NCBI GenBank assembly: GCA_049324115.1
Contig: JBMOMN010000016.1
Span: 1-64,000 of the forward strand
Direction of reading: 5' to 3'
Source of the DNA: UBA5796 sp040752455
GTDB taxonomy: Bacteria; Chloroflexota; Anaerolineae; Anaerolineales; Villigracilaceae
Length of the DNA stretch: 64,000 nucleotides
In this document: in pieces, positions 1 through 6,432 of the stretch
Layout of the letters: each line of letters begins with the position of its first letter
How positions within the stretch are numbered: the first letter of the stretch is position 1
Position numbers and translations under genes: made by a program
The notes under the pieces: generated by a model
Told to the model about the DNA's origin: nothing
Database searches by the model: none
Seen by the model: the letters and a program-made list of their open reading frames with translations, nothing else

Positions 1-65
1 TCAGTACGTGAAAGTCGGCTAAAACCGACTTGTGGATATCAACCCGAAGGGTTTCCAGGTACTGA
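1..65. repeat. Palindromic repeat with a cloverleaf-like fold
   Basis: The ends 1-7 and 59-65 are inverted repeats of each other. They enclose two further hairpins: arms 12-18/25-31, and arms 41-45/49-53 around a three-base loop. Three nested or adjacent stems in 65 bp look like a mobile palindromic (REP-like) element rather than a simple terminator. The element may continue to the left of the window. Bases 66-137 hold no gene that I can support; they contain another G+C-rich inverted stretch around 70-95, downstream of the ferredoxin stop codon. Confidence 0.6.
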
Positions 66-137
66 GAAGGCGGCTTCAGCCCCGCCGGTTTCGCGGGAAA
101 AACGGAAGTTATTATTGCACGACCTCTTATATTGGGA

Positions 138-536
138 TCAGTCGTTGGCCGAATATCCAGGGCCGCTGGAGAAATAATCGTAGTTGGGCTTGATATCCTC
201 GGTCAGGTCCACCGTTTCACCGGCTTCGAGTTTCCTGGCCGTCTCGAGTACGACCGGGTCGCCGTGGTGGTTGGCGCCTTCATAATGGCCGGAAAGCCCG
301 ATGCGGCTGATGAACTCGCCGCCTTTGGCGGTGTACGCCGAGGGGACGTCGTCTTCGGGGAAGATCGCCGCGAAGGGACATTCGGGGACGCACGCGCCGC
401 AGTCAATACAGGTATCCGGGTCAATGTAGTACCAGGGCCATTCCTCTACCGGTTTGCCGGGGACGATGCACTCGACCGGGCAAACTTCGACGCACCCGCT
501 GTCGCGCAAGCACAGACTGGTAATGATATGGGTCAT
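138..536 (-). CDS. Ferredoxin with two Fe-S cluster motifs (7Fe/8Fe type)
   Basis: This 132-residue protein is a small soluble electron carrier. Cysteines 9, 15, 19 and 23 form the first cluster motif and Cys43, 46, 49 and 53 the second (CxxCxxCxxxCP). The spacing of the first motif, with a five-residue gap after Cys9, resembles the 3Fe-4S/4Fe-4S ferredoxins of Thermus-type bacteria more than clostridial 2[4Fe-4S] ferredoxins. The C-terminal extension of about 70 residues is acidic and also matches that group. The ATG at 536 follows an AAGGAG site at a good distance. It stands alone, divergent from the nickel superoxide dismutase. Its redox partner cannot be named from the context. Confidence 0.9.
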   Translation of the reverse strand: MTHIITSLCLRDSGCVEVCPVECIVPGKPVEEWPWYYIDPDTCIDCGACVPECPFAAIFPEDDVPSAYTAKGGEFISRIGLSGHYEGANHHGDPVVLETARKLEAGETVDLTEDIKPNYDYFSSGPGYSAND

Positions 537-655
537 CGCAACTCCTTTTTTAGAATGGATAGTGATTTGACGCTGTAATTATTCTACACCATTTTTACCC
601 GAATTGCCGACTGAGCTTTCGGGTAAGCATTCCATTAACGCCGCGTGAACTAATC

Positions 656-684
656 TTGACACACTTTGTCTTTATTAGTAATAT
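656..684 (+). promoter_or_regulatory. Sigma70-type promoter of sodN
   Basis: TTGACA at 656-661 and TAATAT at 679-684 are separated by exactly 17 bp. This is a near-consensus housekeeping promoter. It should start transcription near 691, giving a leader of about 40 nt before the sodN ATG at 734. It faces away from the ferredoxin gene. Confidence 0.8.
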
Positions 685-733
685 GACATTAAAGTCGGAA
701 TTACCCTACCAACCAACCTTTATGGAGGACTGA

Positions 734-1225
734 ATGATCAAAAGAATACTGGAAGCACTTGATAAACACATCGGATTCGAGCAGGCCCAGGCCCATTGCG
801 ACATCCCCTGCGGCATCTACGACCCGAGCACGGCCCAGATCGCAGCCCTGACCGTCGTCCGTATGATGGACTTGATGGCGGCCCTCGAAGGCGGCGATCA
901 AAAGAGCACCGGCGAATTCCACAACAGCATGGAGCGCTACGTCACCGTCAAGGAAGAGCACGCCGAAAAGGCCAAACACGAGATCCGCATTATCTGGGGC
1001 GATTACTTCAAAAAAGACAAGCACCCCAACGTGGACGACCTGGTTTACCGGATCATGCAGCTCGGCTCCAAATGCCGCCAGACCGCCAACCGTGAGGCCG
1101 GGCTTGAGTTCGTGGCTGCCATCAACGAGTTCGCGGCCATCTTCTGGGAGACCAAGGGCGTCAAGACCAAAAAGGCCAACGCCCCCTACGCGCCCTCACT
1201 CGAAATGGTCTACCCCGACCTGTAA
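734..1225 (+). CDS. sodN: Nickel-containing superoxide dismutase
   Basis: The protein converts superoxide to peroxide and oxygen at a nickel site. The nickel-hook motif HCDxPCGxY begins at His21, so residues 1-20 are a propeptide that must be removed to free the His1 ligand; Cys22 and Cys26 are the thiolate ligands. The rest is the expected four-helix bundle, and the length of 163 residues matches the family. A strong GGAGG site lies upstream of ATG 734. The next gene encodes the protease expected to cut the propeptide. The promoter at 656-684 is near consensus, so high expression is likely. The enzyme is probably cytoplasmic, since no signal peptide is visible. Confidence 0.96.
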   Translation: MIKRILEALDKHIGFEQAQAHCDIPCGIYDPSTAQIAALTVVRMMDLMAALEGGDQKSTGEFHNSMERYVTVKEEHAEKAKHEIRIIWGDYFKKDKHPNVDDLVYRIMQLGSKCRQTANREAGLEFVAAINEFAAIFWETKGVKTKKANAPYAPSLEMVYPDL

Positions 1226-1235
1226 CCTGGAACCC

Positions 1236-1288
1236 AACCTTGCGAAGGTCCCGATCCTCAGGACAGGTCCTTCGCAAGGTTCTTTTTT
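1236..1288 (+). terminator. Rho-independent terminator/attenuator between sodN and sodX
   Basis: A perfect 13-bp stem (1236-1248 with 1269-1281) is followed by CTTTTTT ending at 1288. The sodX ATG starts at the very next base, 1289. The hairpin therefore occupies the place where a ribosome-binding site for sodX would be. It probably ends most sodN transcripts and lets only a small fraction read through into sodX. Confidence 0.85.
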
Positions 1289-1579
1289 ATGTTCAGGATC
1301 CTCAAAATTACCGGCGACTCGATGTCGCCTGAGTTCGAGGACGGAGACTTCGTGTTGATCGCCACGATCCCCGCCTTTTTTCGCAGTCTCAAGGCCGGTG
1401 ACGCGGTCGTCTTCCGGCACGCGGGCTACGGGACACTGATCAAGAAGATCGAGCGGGTTGCCGAGGGCGGCGACCTGATCGTCGCCGGGACTCAGGCCGA
1501 AAGTCTCGACAGCCGCCGCCTGGGTCCCATCTCGAAAGACAGGGTGCGGGGGAAAGTCATCTGGCGCATCCATAAATGA
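1289..1579 (+). CDS. sodX: Nickel superoxide dismutase maturation protease (S26 signal-peptidase-like)
   Basis: This 96-residue protein is a compact S26-family serine protease. Ser11 in the GDSM motif is the expected nucleophile and Lys52 or Lys53 in the LIKKIERV segment the general base. Its length and position directly after sodN match the known maturation proteases that cleave the SodN propeptide before the HCDxPCG hook. It has no long hydrophobic anchor, unlike exported-protein signal peptidases, so it should work in the cytoplasm. There is no independent Shine-Dalgarno sequence: the start codon abuts the T-tract of the terminator hairpin. Its expression is probably low and dependent on readthrough. 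Confidence 0.92.
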   Translation: MFRILKITGDSMSPEFEDGDFVLIATIPAFFRSLKAGDAVVFRHAGYGTLIKKIERVAEGGDLIVAGTQAESLDSRRLGPISKDRVRGKVIWRIHK

Positions 1580-1604
1580 GTTCAGCAAATCACAAATTAT
1601 TGGA

Positions 1605-1782
1605 GTGCAGACTTCAGTCTGCGATCTTCAGTCTGCAATCTTCAATCTGCGATCTTCAGTCTGCGATCTTCAGCCTGCGATCTTCAATCTGCGATCTTCA
1701 GTCTGCAATTTCACCGGCCAAAGCGGACTAAACCGGCCAAAGCGGACTAAACCGGCCTAAGCGGACTAAAGTCCGCACTCCT
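1605..1782. repeat. Expanded palindromic repeat: seven 14-bp units then three 19-bp units
   Basis: Seven consecutive 14-bp units (1612-1709, consensus CTTCAGTCTGCGAT) are followed by three 19-bp units (1714-1770). The left edge GGAGTGCAGAC and the right edge GTCCGCACTCC are inverted repeats with one mismatch. It looks like a palindromic element whose two arms were separately amplified in tandem. There are no unique spacers, so it is not a CRISPR array. It fills the gap between sodX and the next gene. Confidence 0.85.
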
Positions 1783-1840
1783 GGACAAAATGGGGTGGGC
1801 GAGCGGTTAGAATAGGCCATCCGACCGCTGCCCGAAGGGA

Positions 1841-2776
1841 ATGCCCATGGACGACCACCGCCCGCCTGTAACGCTGCCGTTCGCTCTACTCGTCGCCATC
1901 CTGGCCGTTTCGACCTCCTCGATATTCATCCGCTATGCCCAGCGGGAGGCCCCGTCGCTGGTGATCGCGGCCCTGCGCCTGACCTTCGCCAGCCTGGTGC
2001 TCGCCCCGCTTGCGCTGACCCGCTTCCGGGCGGAGTTGAAGGCCCTCTCCCGCCGCGACCTGCTGCTGGGTATGCTTTCGGGGGCTTTCCTGGCCGTCCA
2101 CTTCGCCACCTGGATCACGTCGCTCGAATACACCAGCGTCGCCAGTTCGGTCGTGCTGGTCAGCACCGGGCCGCTCTGGGTGGCGCTGCTCTCGCCCCTC
2201 ATCCTGAAAGAGCCGCTGACCAGGGCCGCCCTGTCCGGGATGGGGCTGGCGCTGATCGGCGGGACGGTGATCGGCCTGAGCGACGCCTGCCGCCTCGACC
2301 GGGGCCTGGTCTGCCCCCCGCTCGCGGACTTCGTGCAGGGCCGGGCTTTCCTGGGCAATTTCCTGGCCCTGGCCGGGGCCTGGGCGGTGGCGGGTTATCT
2401 CATCCTGGGGCGCAGCTTGCGGGCGCGGATGTCGCTGGTCCCCTACATTTTTGTCGTCTACAGCATGGCGGCGCTGGTCCTGGCCCTGGTCATGCTCGCC
2501 GCTGGGCAGACGATGTCCGGCCTCGCGCCTGTGACTTACCTGTGGATCCTGCTCCTGGCGCTGGCGCCGCAACTGATCGGCCATTCGACCTACAACTGGG
2601 CACTCAAATACCTGCCGGCCGCGCTGGTGTCTGTCACCACCCTGGGAGAACCCATCGGCTCGGCCATCCTGGCTTATTTCCTGCTGCGCGAAACCCCCTC
2701 CGCGCTGACCCTCTTCGGGGGAGTCCTGATCCTGGCGGGGATCTACGTTTCGTCGTTTTCCAACAAAACGCGCTAA
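1841..2776 (+). CDS. EamA/DMT-family transporter
   Basis: This 311-residue membrane protein has ten predicted hydrophobic helices arranged as two EamA repeats of about 140 residues each. That is the normal size and shape of drug/metabolite transporter permeases such as RhaT- or YdcZ-like exporters. The second repeat carries the family's signature region around 'LGEPIGSAILAYFLLRE', where a Glu-Pro pair precedes the last helices. The ATG at 1841 has a GAAGGGA site upstream. The substrate cannot be deduced. It is a stand-alone gene, bordered on both sides by repeat sequence. Confidence 0.88.
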   Translation: MPMDDHRPPVTLPFALLVAILAVSTSSIFIRYAQREAPSLVIAALRLTFASLVLAPLALTRFRAELKALSRRDLLLGMLSGAFLAVHFATWITSLEYTSVASSVVLVSTGPLWVALLSPLILKEPLTRAALSGMGLALIGGTVIGLSDACRLDRGLVCPPLADFVQGRAFLGNFLALAGAWAVAGYLILGRSLRARMSLVPYIFVVYSMAALVLALVMLAAGQTMSGLAPVTYLWILLLALAPQLIGHSTYNWALKYLPAALVSVTTLGEPIGSAILAYFLLRETPSALTLFGGVLILAGIYVSSFSNKTR

Positions 2777-2831
2777 AGACGTAATCACCACAAAGTATCC
2801 ATGAACTTCGTTCACCCCGAAGGATGAAAAA

Positions 2832-2883
2832 GGAGTCCAAAGTCTCCAGACTTTGGCGCCAACGTCAGGAGACGTTGGAGTCC
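2832..2883. repeat. GGAGTCC palindromic repeat, copy 1
   Basis: The element starts and ends with GGAGTCC and holds two hairpins, one around AAAGTCTCCAGACTTT and one around AACGTCAGGAGACGTT. Close relatives occur inside the coding sequence at 37702-37771, and shorter ones at 34135-34236 and 46089-46117. The rest of the 261-bp gene-free stretch (2777-3037) contains CACAAAG/CTTTGTG-rich quasi-repeats around 2900-2975 and nothing else that I recognise. Confidence 0.8.
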
Positions 2884-3037
2884 GCGCCTATTTTCATATC
2901 AGGCACGGAGTACACAAAGTTCTTCTTTGAGACCGCAAAGGGTTTCTTTGTGACTTTTGTGCCTTTGTGGTGAAACCTCCGCCAGTTTGCACAACTGTCA
3001 ACTTCTCCTGCGCCGATGTATGCCATAATTCGGGACG

Positions 3038-4321
3038 ATGCGCCCAACCCCCGCTCTCACCGGCATGAAAGCCTTCAGCCTGATCTGGCTCGGACAGGTG
3101 GTCTCGCTGCTCGGCAGCGCCATGACCTGGTTCGCCTTCACCATCTGGGCCTGGCAGGAGACCGGGCAGGCGACCGCCCTCTCGACGGTCAGCTTCTTCG
3201 CCTTCCTGCCGACCGTCCTGCTGACGCCGGTGGCCGGGGCGCTGGTGGACCGCTGGGACCGCAAGCGGGTGATGCTGTTCAGCGACATGGCGACCGCCCT
3301 CGCTACCCTCGTCGTTTTGCTGCTCTACCGCGCCGACGCGCTGCAACTCTGGCACATCTACGCCATCAGCGTCGTCGCCGGGTTTTTCACCGCCTTCCAG
3401 TACCCGGCCTACACCGCCGCCGTGACCACCCTGCTCCCCAAAGAACACTACACCCGCGCCGAAGCCATGCTCGGGCTGGCGACCGCCCTCTCCGGCATCC
3501 TGGCCCCGGTCTTTGCCGCCGCCCTGCTGGGGCGCATCGGCATGGACGGGATCATGCTGATAGACCTGGCGACCTTCCTCGCAGCCTTCGCCACCCTGAT
3601 GATCGTCCGGGTTCCGCCGCCCGCCGTCAGCGATGTGGGGCGCGCCAGCCGGGGGAACTTGTGGCAGGAGACGCTCTTCGGCTTCGGCTACATCCGCCAG
3701 CGGCGCGGGCTGCGCGGGCTGGCGGTCCTTTTCATGGCAGGTAACTTTTTCATCGCCATCGGCGCAACCCTGATGGCTCCCATGATCCTGAGCTGGTCGG
3801 GCGACAGCGAGAGCCTGCTCGCCAGCGTCCAGTCCATCGGGGCGGTGGGCGGCGTGGCCGGCGGGGCGCTGCTGGCCTTTTGGGGCGGACCGAAGCGCCG
3901 CATCCACGGGGTGCTGCTGGGCGGGGTCGGGGCCGGGCTTCTCGGCATCCTCTGGCTGGGACTGGGCCGCGCCTTGCTGGTCTGGGGCCTCGGCAGTTTC
4001 TTTTTCTCGTTCTTCGAGCCGTTCGTCGAGAGCGGCAACATCGCCATCTGGCAGTCGAAAGTGGAGGCGGACGTGCAGGGACGCGTCTTCGCCGCCCGCC
4101 ACCTGCTGGTGCAACTCCCCTACCTGACCGGGATCCTGGTCTCGGGGCCGCTGGCGGAGCGGGGACTTGGGCCGTTGTTCCGCTATTTTGGCGGGACCAG
4201 CCCCGGGGCCGAGTCCGGGAGCGGGATGGCCCTCGGGCTGGCGCTCGCCGCCATCGGCGCGGCGGCAGCCTTCGGGTCCGGGTACGCTTTCGCCTCGATC
4301 CGCCAGGTGGAAGACGCGTGA
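3038..4321 (+). CDS. Major facilitator superfamily exporter
   Basis: This 427-residue protein has twelve hydrophobic segments. The MFS motif A-like loop between helices 2 and 3 is present as 'GALVDRWDRKRVMLFSD'. The N-terminal half, with a 'PTVLLTPVAGALVDR' segment, resembles the MFS_3 group of macrolide-efflux and siderophore-exporter (EntS-like) proteins. It is probably a drug or metabolite efflux pump of the inner membrane; the substrate is unknown. The ATG at 3038 lacks a clear Shine-Dalgarno site and is preceded by a CATAAT box about 8 nt upstream, so leaderless expression is possible. A second in-frame ATG lies nine codons later. Confidence 0.87.
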   Translation: MRPTPALTGMKAFSLIWLGQVVSLLGSAMTWFAFTIWAWQETGQATALSTVSFFAFLPTVLLTPVAGALVDRWDRKRVMLFSDMATALATLVVLLLYRADALQLWHIYAISVVAGFFTAFQYPAYTAAVTTLLPKEHYTRAEAMLGLATALSGILAPVFAAALLGRIGMDGIMLIDLATFLAAFATLMIVRVPPPAVSDVGRASRGNLWQETLFGFGYIRQRRGLRGLAVLFMAGNFFIAIGATLMAPMILSWSGDSESLLASVQSIGAVGGVAGGALLAFWGGPKRRIHGVLLGGVGAGLLGILWLGLGRALLVWGLGSFFFSFFEPFVESGNIAIWQSKVEADVQGRVFAARHLLVQLPYLTGILVSGPLAERGLGPLFRYFGGTSPGAESGSGMALGLALAAIGAAAAFGSGYAFASIRQVEDA

Positions 4322-4323
4322 AT

Positions 4324-4388
4324 AGATTTCGGAAGTCTGTCCTGCGGTCTTCCGGTCGGGGAGTCTCCGCGTAAGACTTCCGAAATCT
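4324..4388. repeat. 15-bp perfect inverted repeat (AGACTTCCGAAGTCT family)
   Basis: Bases 4324-4338 and 4374-4388 are perfect 15-bp inverted repeats separated by 35 bp. Related AGACTTCGGAAGTCT hairpins occur at 37617-37682 inside a coding region. It lies between the MFS gene and the methyltransferase, just before the latter's AAGGAG ribosome-binding site, and could also act as a weak terminator for the exporter. Confidence 0.75.
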
Positions 4389-4402
4389 GATAAGGAGTCA
4401 GC

Positions 4403-5239
4403 ATGACCATCGTTTACTGGATCGCCGGGATCGTCCTGGTTGCCGGGATCTTGTATTTCCTTGACCGGGAAATTTACTTTTACGAGGGGGCGCGGCTGGG
4501 GACGCGGCTGCAAGGCTGGCTATACGACCGTTGGGCCGGGAAGTACGACGCCGGGAAGGCCGAGAGCCAGGCCCGTGACCACGAGATGCTGGCCCGCCCG
4601 CTGCTGGGGATGCTGGCCGGGGTCGAGCGGCCCTTCGTGCTGGATGTCGCCACCGGGACGGGACGCCTGCCGCTGGTCCTGTGCCGGGAGCCGGGTTTCA
4701 CCGGGCAGGTGATTGCGATGGACATCTCGGACGGGATGCTGGAGATCGCGGCCGGGAAACTGGCCGGGTGCGGCGAGCAGGTGACGTTGCTGCACTACGC
4801 CGATTTCCCGCTGCCCTTCCCCGACGGGACCTTCGAGGCCGTGACCTGCCTGGAAGCCCTGGAGGTGATGGCCGAAATGGAAGCGCCGTTGAAAGAATTG
4901 TTCCGGGTGCTCAAACCGGGCGGAGCCTTCCTGTCGTCACGCGGCACCGAGGCTTCGGGGCGCAAGGCCAAAGTCCGGGGGGTGGAGGCGTTCACCCGCC
5001 TGCTGGAGCAGACCGGCTTCGAGCAGGTCGAGATCGTCCCCTGGTGGCGGCTGTTCGACCGGGTGCGGGCCGTCAAGCCGGGGGTTTTGCATCCCGACGG
5101 GGAGAGGCGGCCGGAAAAGGTGTTGATCTGTCCGGGGTGCGGGGAGGTCGGCTTCGATGAGCGGGAGGATGGGTTGGCTTGCGGGCATTGCGGGAGGCAA
5201 ATCAAGACCGGGGCGGAAGGAATTGTACTTTACGCCTGA
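4403..5239 (+). CDS. Membrane-anchored class I SAM methyltransferase with C-terminal zinc ribbon
   Basis: Of 278 residues, roughly 4-20 form a single transmembrane anchor. A Rossmann methyltransferase domain follows: motif I is 'LDVATGTGR', then an acidic 'AMDIS' loop, and motif IV/V regions around 'VTCLEALEVM' and 'LKPGGAF'. The C-terminal 45 residues contain CPGCG and CGHCG, a zinc ribbon. The fold is that of UbiE/Methyltransf_11 enzymes acting on small molecules or lipids. The substrate is unknown. It follows the MFS gene by 81 bp, and AAGGAG precedes ATG 4403. The combination of anchor and ribbon suggests a membrane-associated complex, which is an inference. Confidence 0.85.
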   Translation: MTIVYWIAGIVLVAGILYFLDREIYFYEGARLGTRLQGWLYDRWAGKYDAGKAESQARDHEMLARPLLGMLAGVERPFVLDVATGTGRLPLVLCREPGFTGQVIAMDISDGMLEIAAGKLAGCGEQVTLLHYADFPLPFPDGTFEAVTCLEALEVMAEMEAPLKELFRVLKPGGAFLSSRGTEASGRKAKVRGVEAFTRLLEQTGFEQVEIVPWWRLFDRVRAVKPGVLHPDGERRPEKVLICPGCGEVGFDEREDGLACGHCGRQIKTGAEGIVLYA

Positions 5240-5332
5240 GGTCATATTTTACCCGCCCACCCATCGACTCGATTTGAATCGTCTGCCCGGACGTTTTAAA
5301 CCCTCCGCCGTCTCGTTTTTCGGGGTATCGGC

Positions 5333-5338
5333 TATAAT
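5333..5338 (+). promoter_or_regulatory. Possible -10 box for the restriction-modification pair
   Basis: TATAAT at 5333-5338 lies about 55 bp before the endonuclease start. I see no good -35 hexamer at the right distance, so only the -10 element is proposed. The 154-bp gap 5240-5393 holds nothing else that I recognise. Confidence 0.35.
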
Positions 5339-5393
5339 ACTTTCGTCTTGTTCATCATGCCAATTTGGAACTCATCTCTCGAAGGGTATCTTC

Positions 5394-6431
5394 ATGGTGT
5401 CTGTAAATTACGCAAGAACTTTCGAACAACTCGAATCCGTCGCATCGAAGTTTTGGCCAGCAGAACTATCAGAAATCGAGTCGAAATTAAGCATAATTCC
5501 CCTTTTGCTAAAGACCCAGGACCAATTCATCAACATCATCAGTGTGGAAACACCGAGTCTCGAAAACCTGTTCACGGTCATAGAATCAGCCAGTTTGCCT
5601 GCCAACCTGTTTTTGAAACATCTTGTAATTCTTGCCGATTTTGGCGGCGAGATGCTTCAGAGAGTCAGTGCAGAATTCGAAACGCTTTTTCCTTTGGGTG
5701 AACTGCATTATTTCTGGCGGGGTAAACAACAGACGTATAAATTTAGCGCAGCCCCAGATCAAAAGTTCAGCAATAAAACCTTGAAAATTGACGGCAAGGA
5801 ATTGCTCAACGCTCATCCACTTGATGCGTTACAGAAAGATGCCATCGCTTTGCTTTTATTTGGAAACGCGCACAGCGATGAAAATCAAGATGTTGCTTCG
5901 GCTTTGGCAAAATGTGAAATTGGCGAGCATCTGGGCAAAACGGATGAACTCGCAACGTTTGTCAAACAACGCTATATTTGGGTTAGTCGAATTACCGGTG
6001 GCGCAACAGCAAACAACCTTGGACAAATTGCTCAACGGTTTGTCGCCGATTACGTTTCCGAACATTTAGGTCTGGAGAATGTGGAAGTCCATAATGGCGG
6101 CCGTTTGCCGAATGTGACTCATACAGATAGCGCCACGGGGCGAATGACATCATTCGATATAGTTGTCACCAATGGCAATAAGCACGTTGCTATCGAAGTA
6201 AGTTTTCAGGTAACTACGAATAGCACGATTGAGCGCAAATCGGGACAAGCGCAAACTCGTTATGAGCAGGCTGAAAAGGCAGGCCATAAAATTGCCTATG
6301 TTTTAGACGGCGCGGGAAACTTCCAGCGAGAGACCGCTTTGCGGACTATTTGTTCTTTCAGCCACTGTACCGTTGCATTTTCCCGCAGTGAACTAGATGT
6401 GTTGTGCCAATTTTTGAGAGAGCAGTTCTAA
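5394..6431 (+). CDS. Probable type II restriction endonuclease
   Basis: This 345-residue protein lies directly before a DNA methyltransferase (stop at 6429-6431, next ATG at 6433), which is the main evidence for its role. The C-terminal half has a PD-(D/E)XK-like core: Asp255 in SFDIVV and Glu268 in VAIEVSFQ. The usual lysine of the ExK triad is replaced by Ser270, as in some restriction enzymes with altered third residues. A following segment, 'ERKSGQAQTRYEQAEKAGH', may provide DNA contacts. ATG 5394 follows GAAGGG at 7 nt; an upstream in-frame extension to 5157 overlaps the methyltransferase gene and is rejected. The gene is clearly AT-richer than its neighbours, which suggests horizontal acquisition. 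Confidence 0.78.
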   Translation: MVSVNYARTFEQLESVASKFWPAELSEIESKLSIIPLLLKTQDQFINIISVETPSLENLFTVIESASLPANLFLKHLVILADFGGEMLQRVSAEFETLFPLGELHYFWRGKQQTYKFSAAPDQKFSNKTLKIDGKELLNAHPLDALQKDAIALLLFGNAHSDENQDVASALAKCEIGEHLGKTDELATFVKQRYIWVSRITGGATANNLGQIAQRFVADYVSEHLGLENVEVHNGGRLPNVTHTDSATGRMTSFDIVVTNGNKHVAIEVSFQVTTNSTIERKSGQAQTRYEQAEKAGHKIAYVLDGAGNFQRETALRTICSFSHCTVAFSRSELDVLCQFLREQF

Positions 6432-6432
6432 G

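Noticed and set aside
1605..1782. CRISPR-like array of short direct repeats
   Set aside because: Units follow each other without unique spacers, units are only 14 and 19 bp, and no cas gene is near.
1886..2815. Long open frames opposite to real genes, for example opposite the EamA and APC genes
   Set aside because: They are low-complexity (Gln/Gly/Arg/Asp-rich) antisense shadows of G+C-rich coding DNA, without family similarity or start signals.
5157..5393. Upstream extension of the restriction endonuclease reading frame
   Set aside because: It overlaps the methyltransferase zinc ribbon, has no start signal, and ATG 5394 has a good GAAGGG site.
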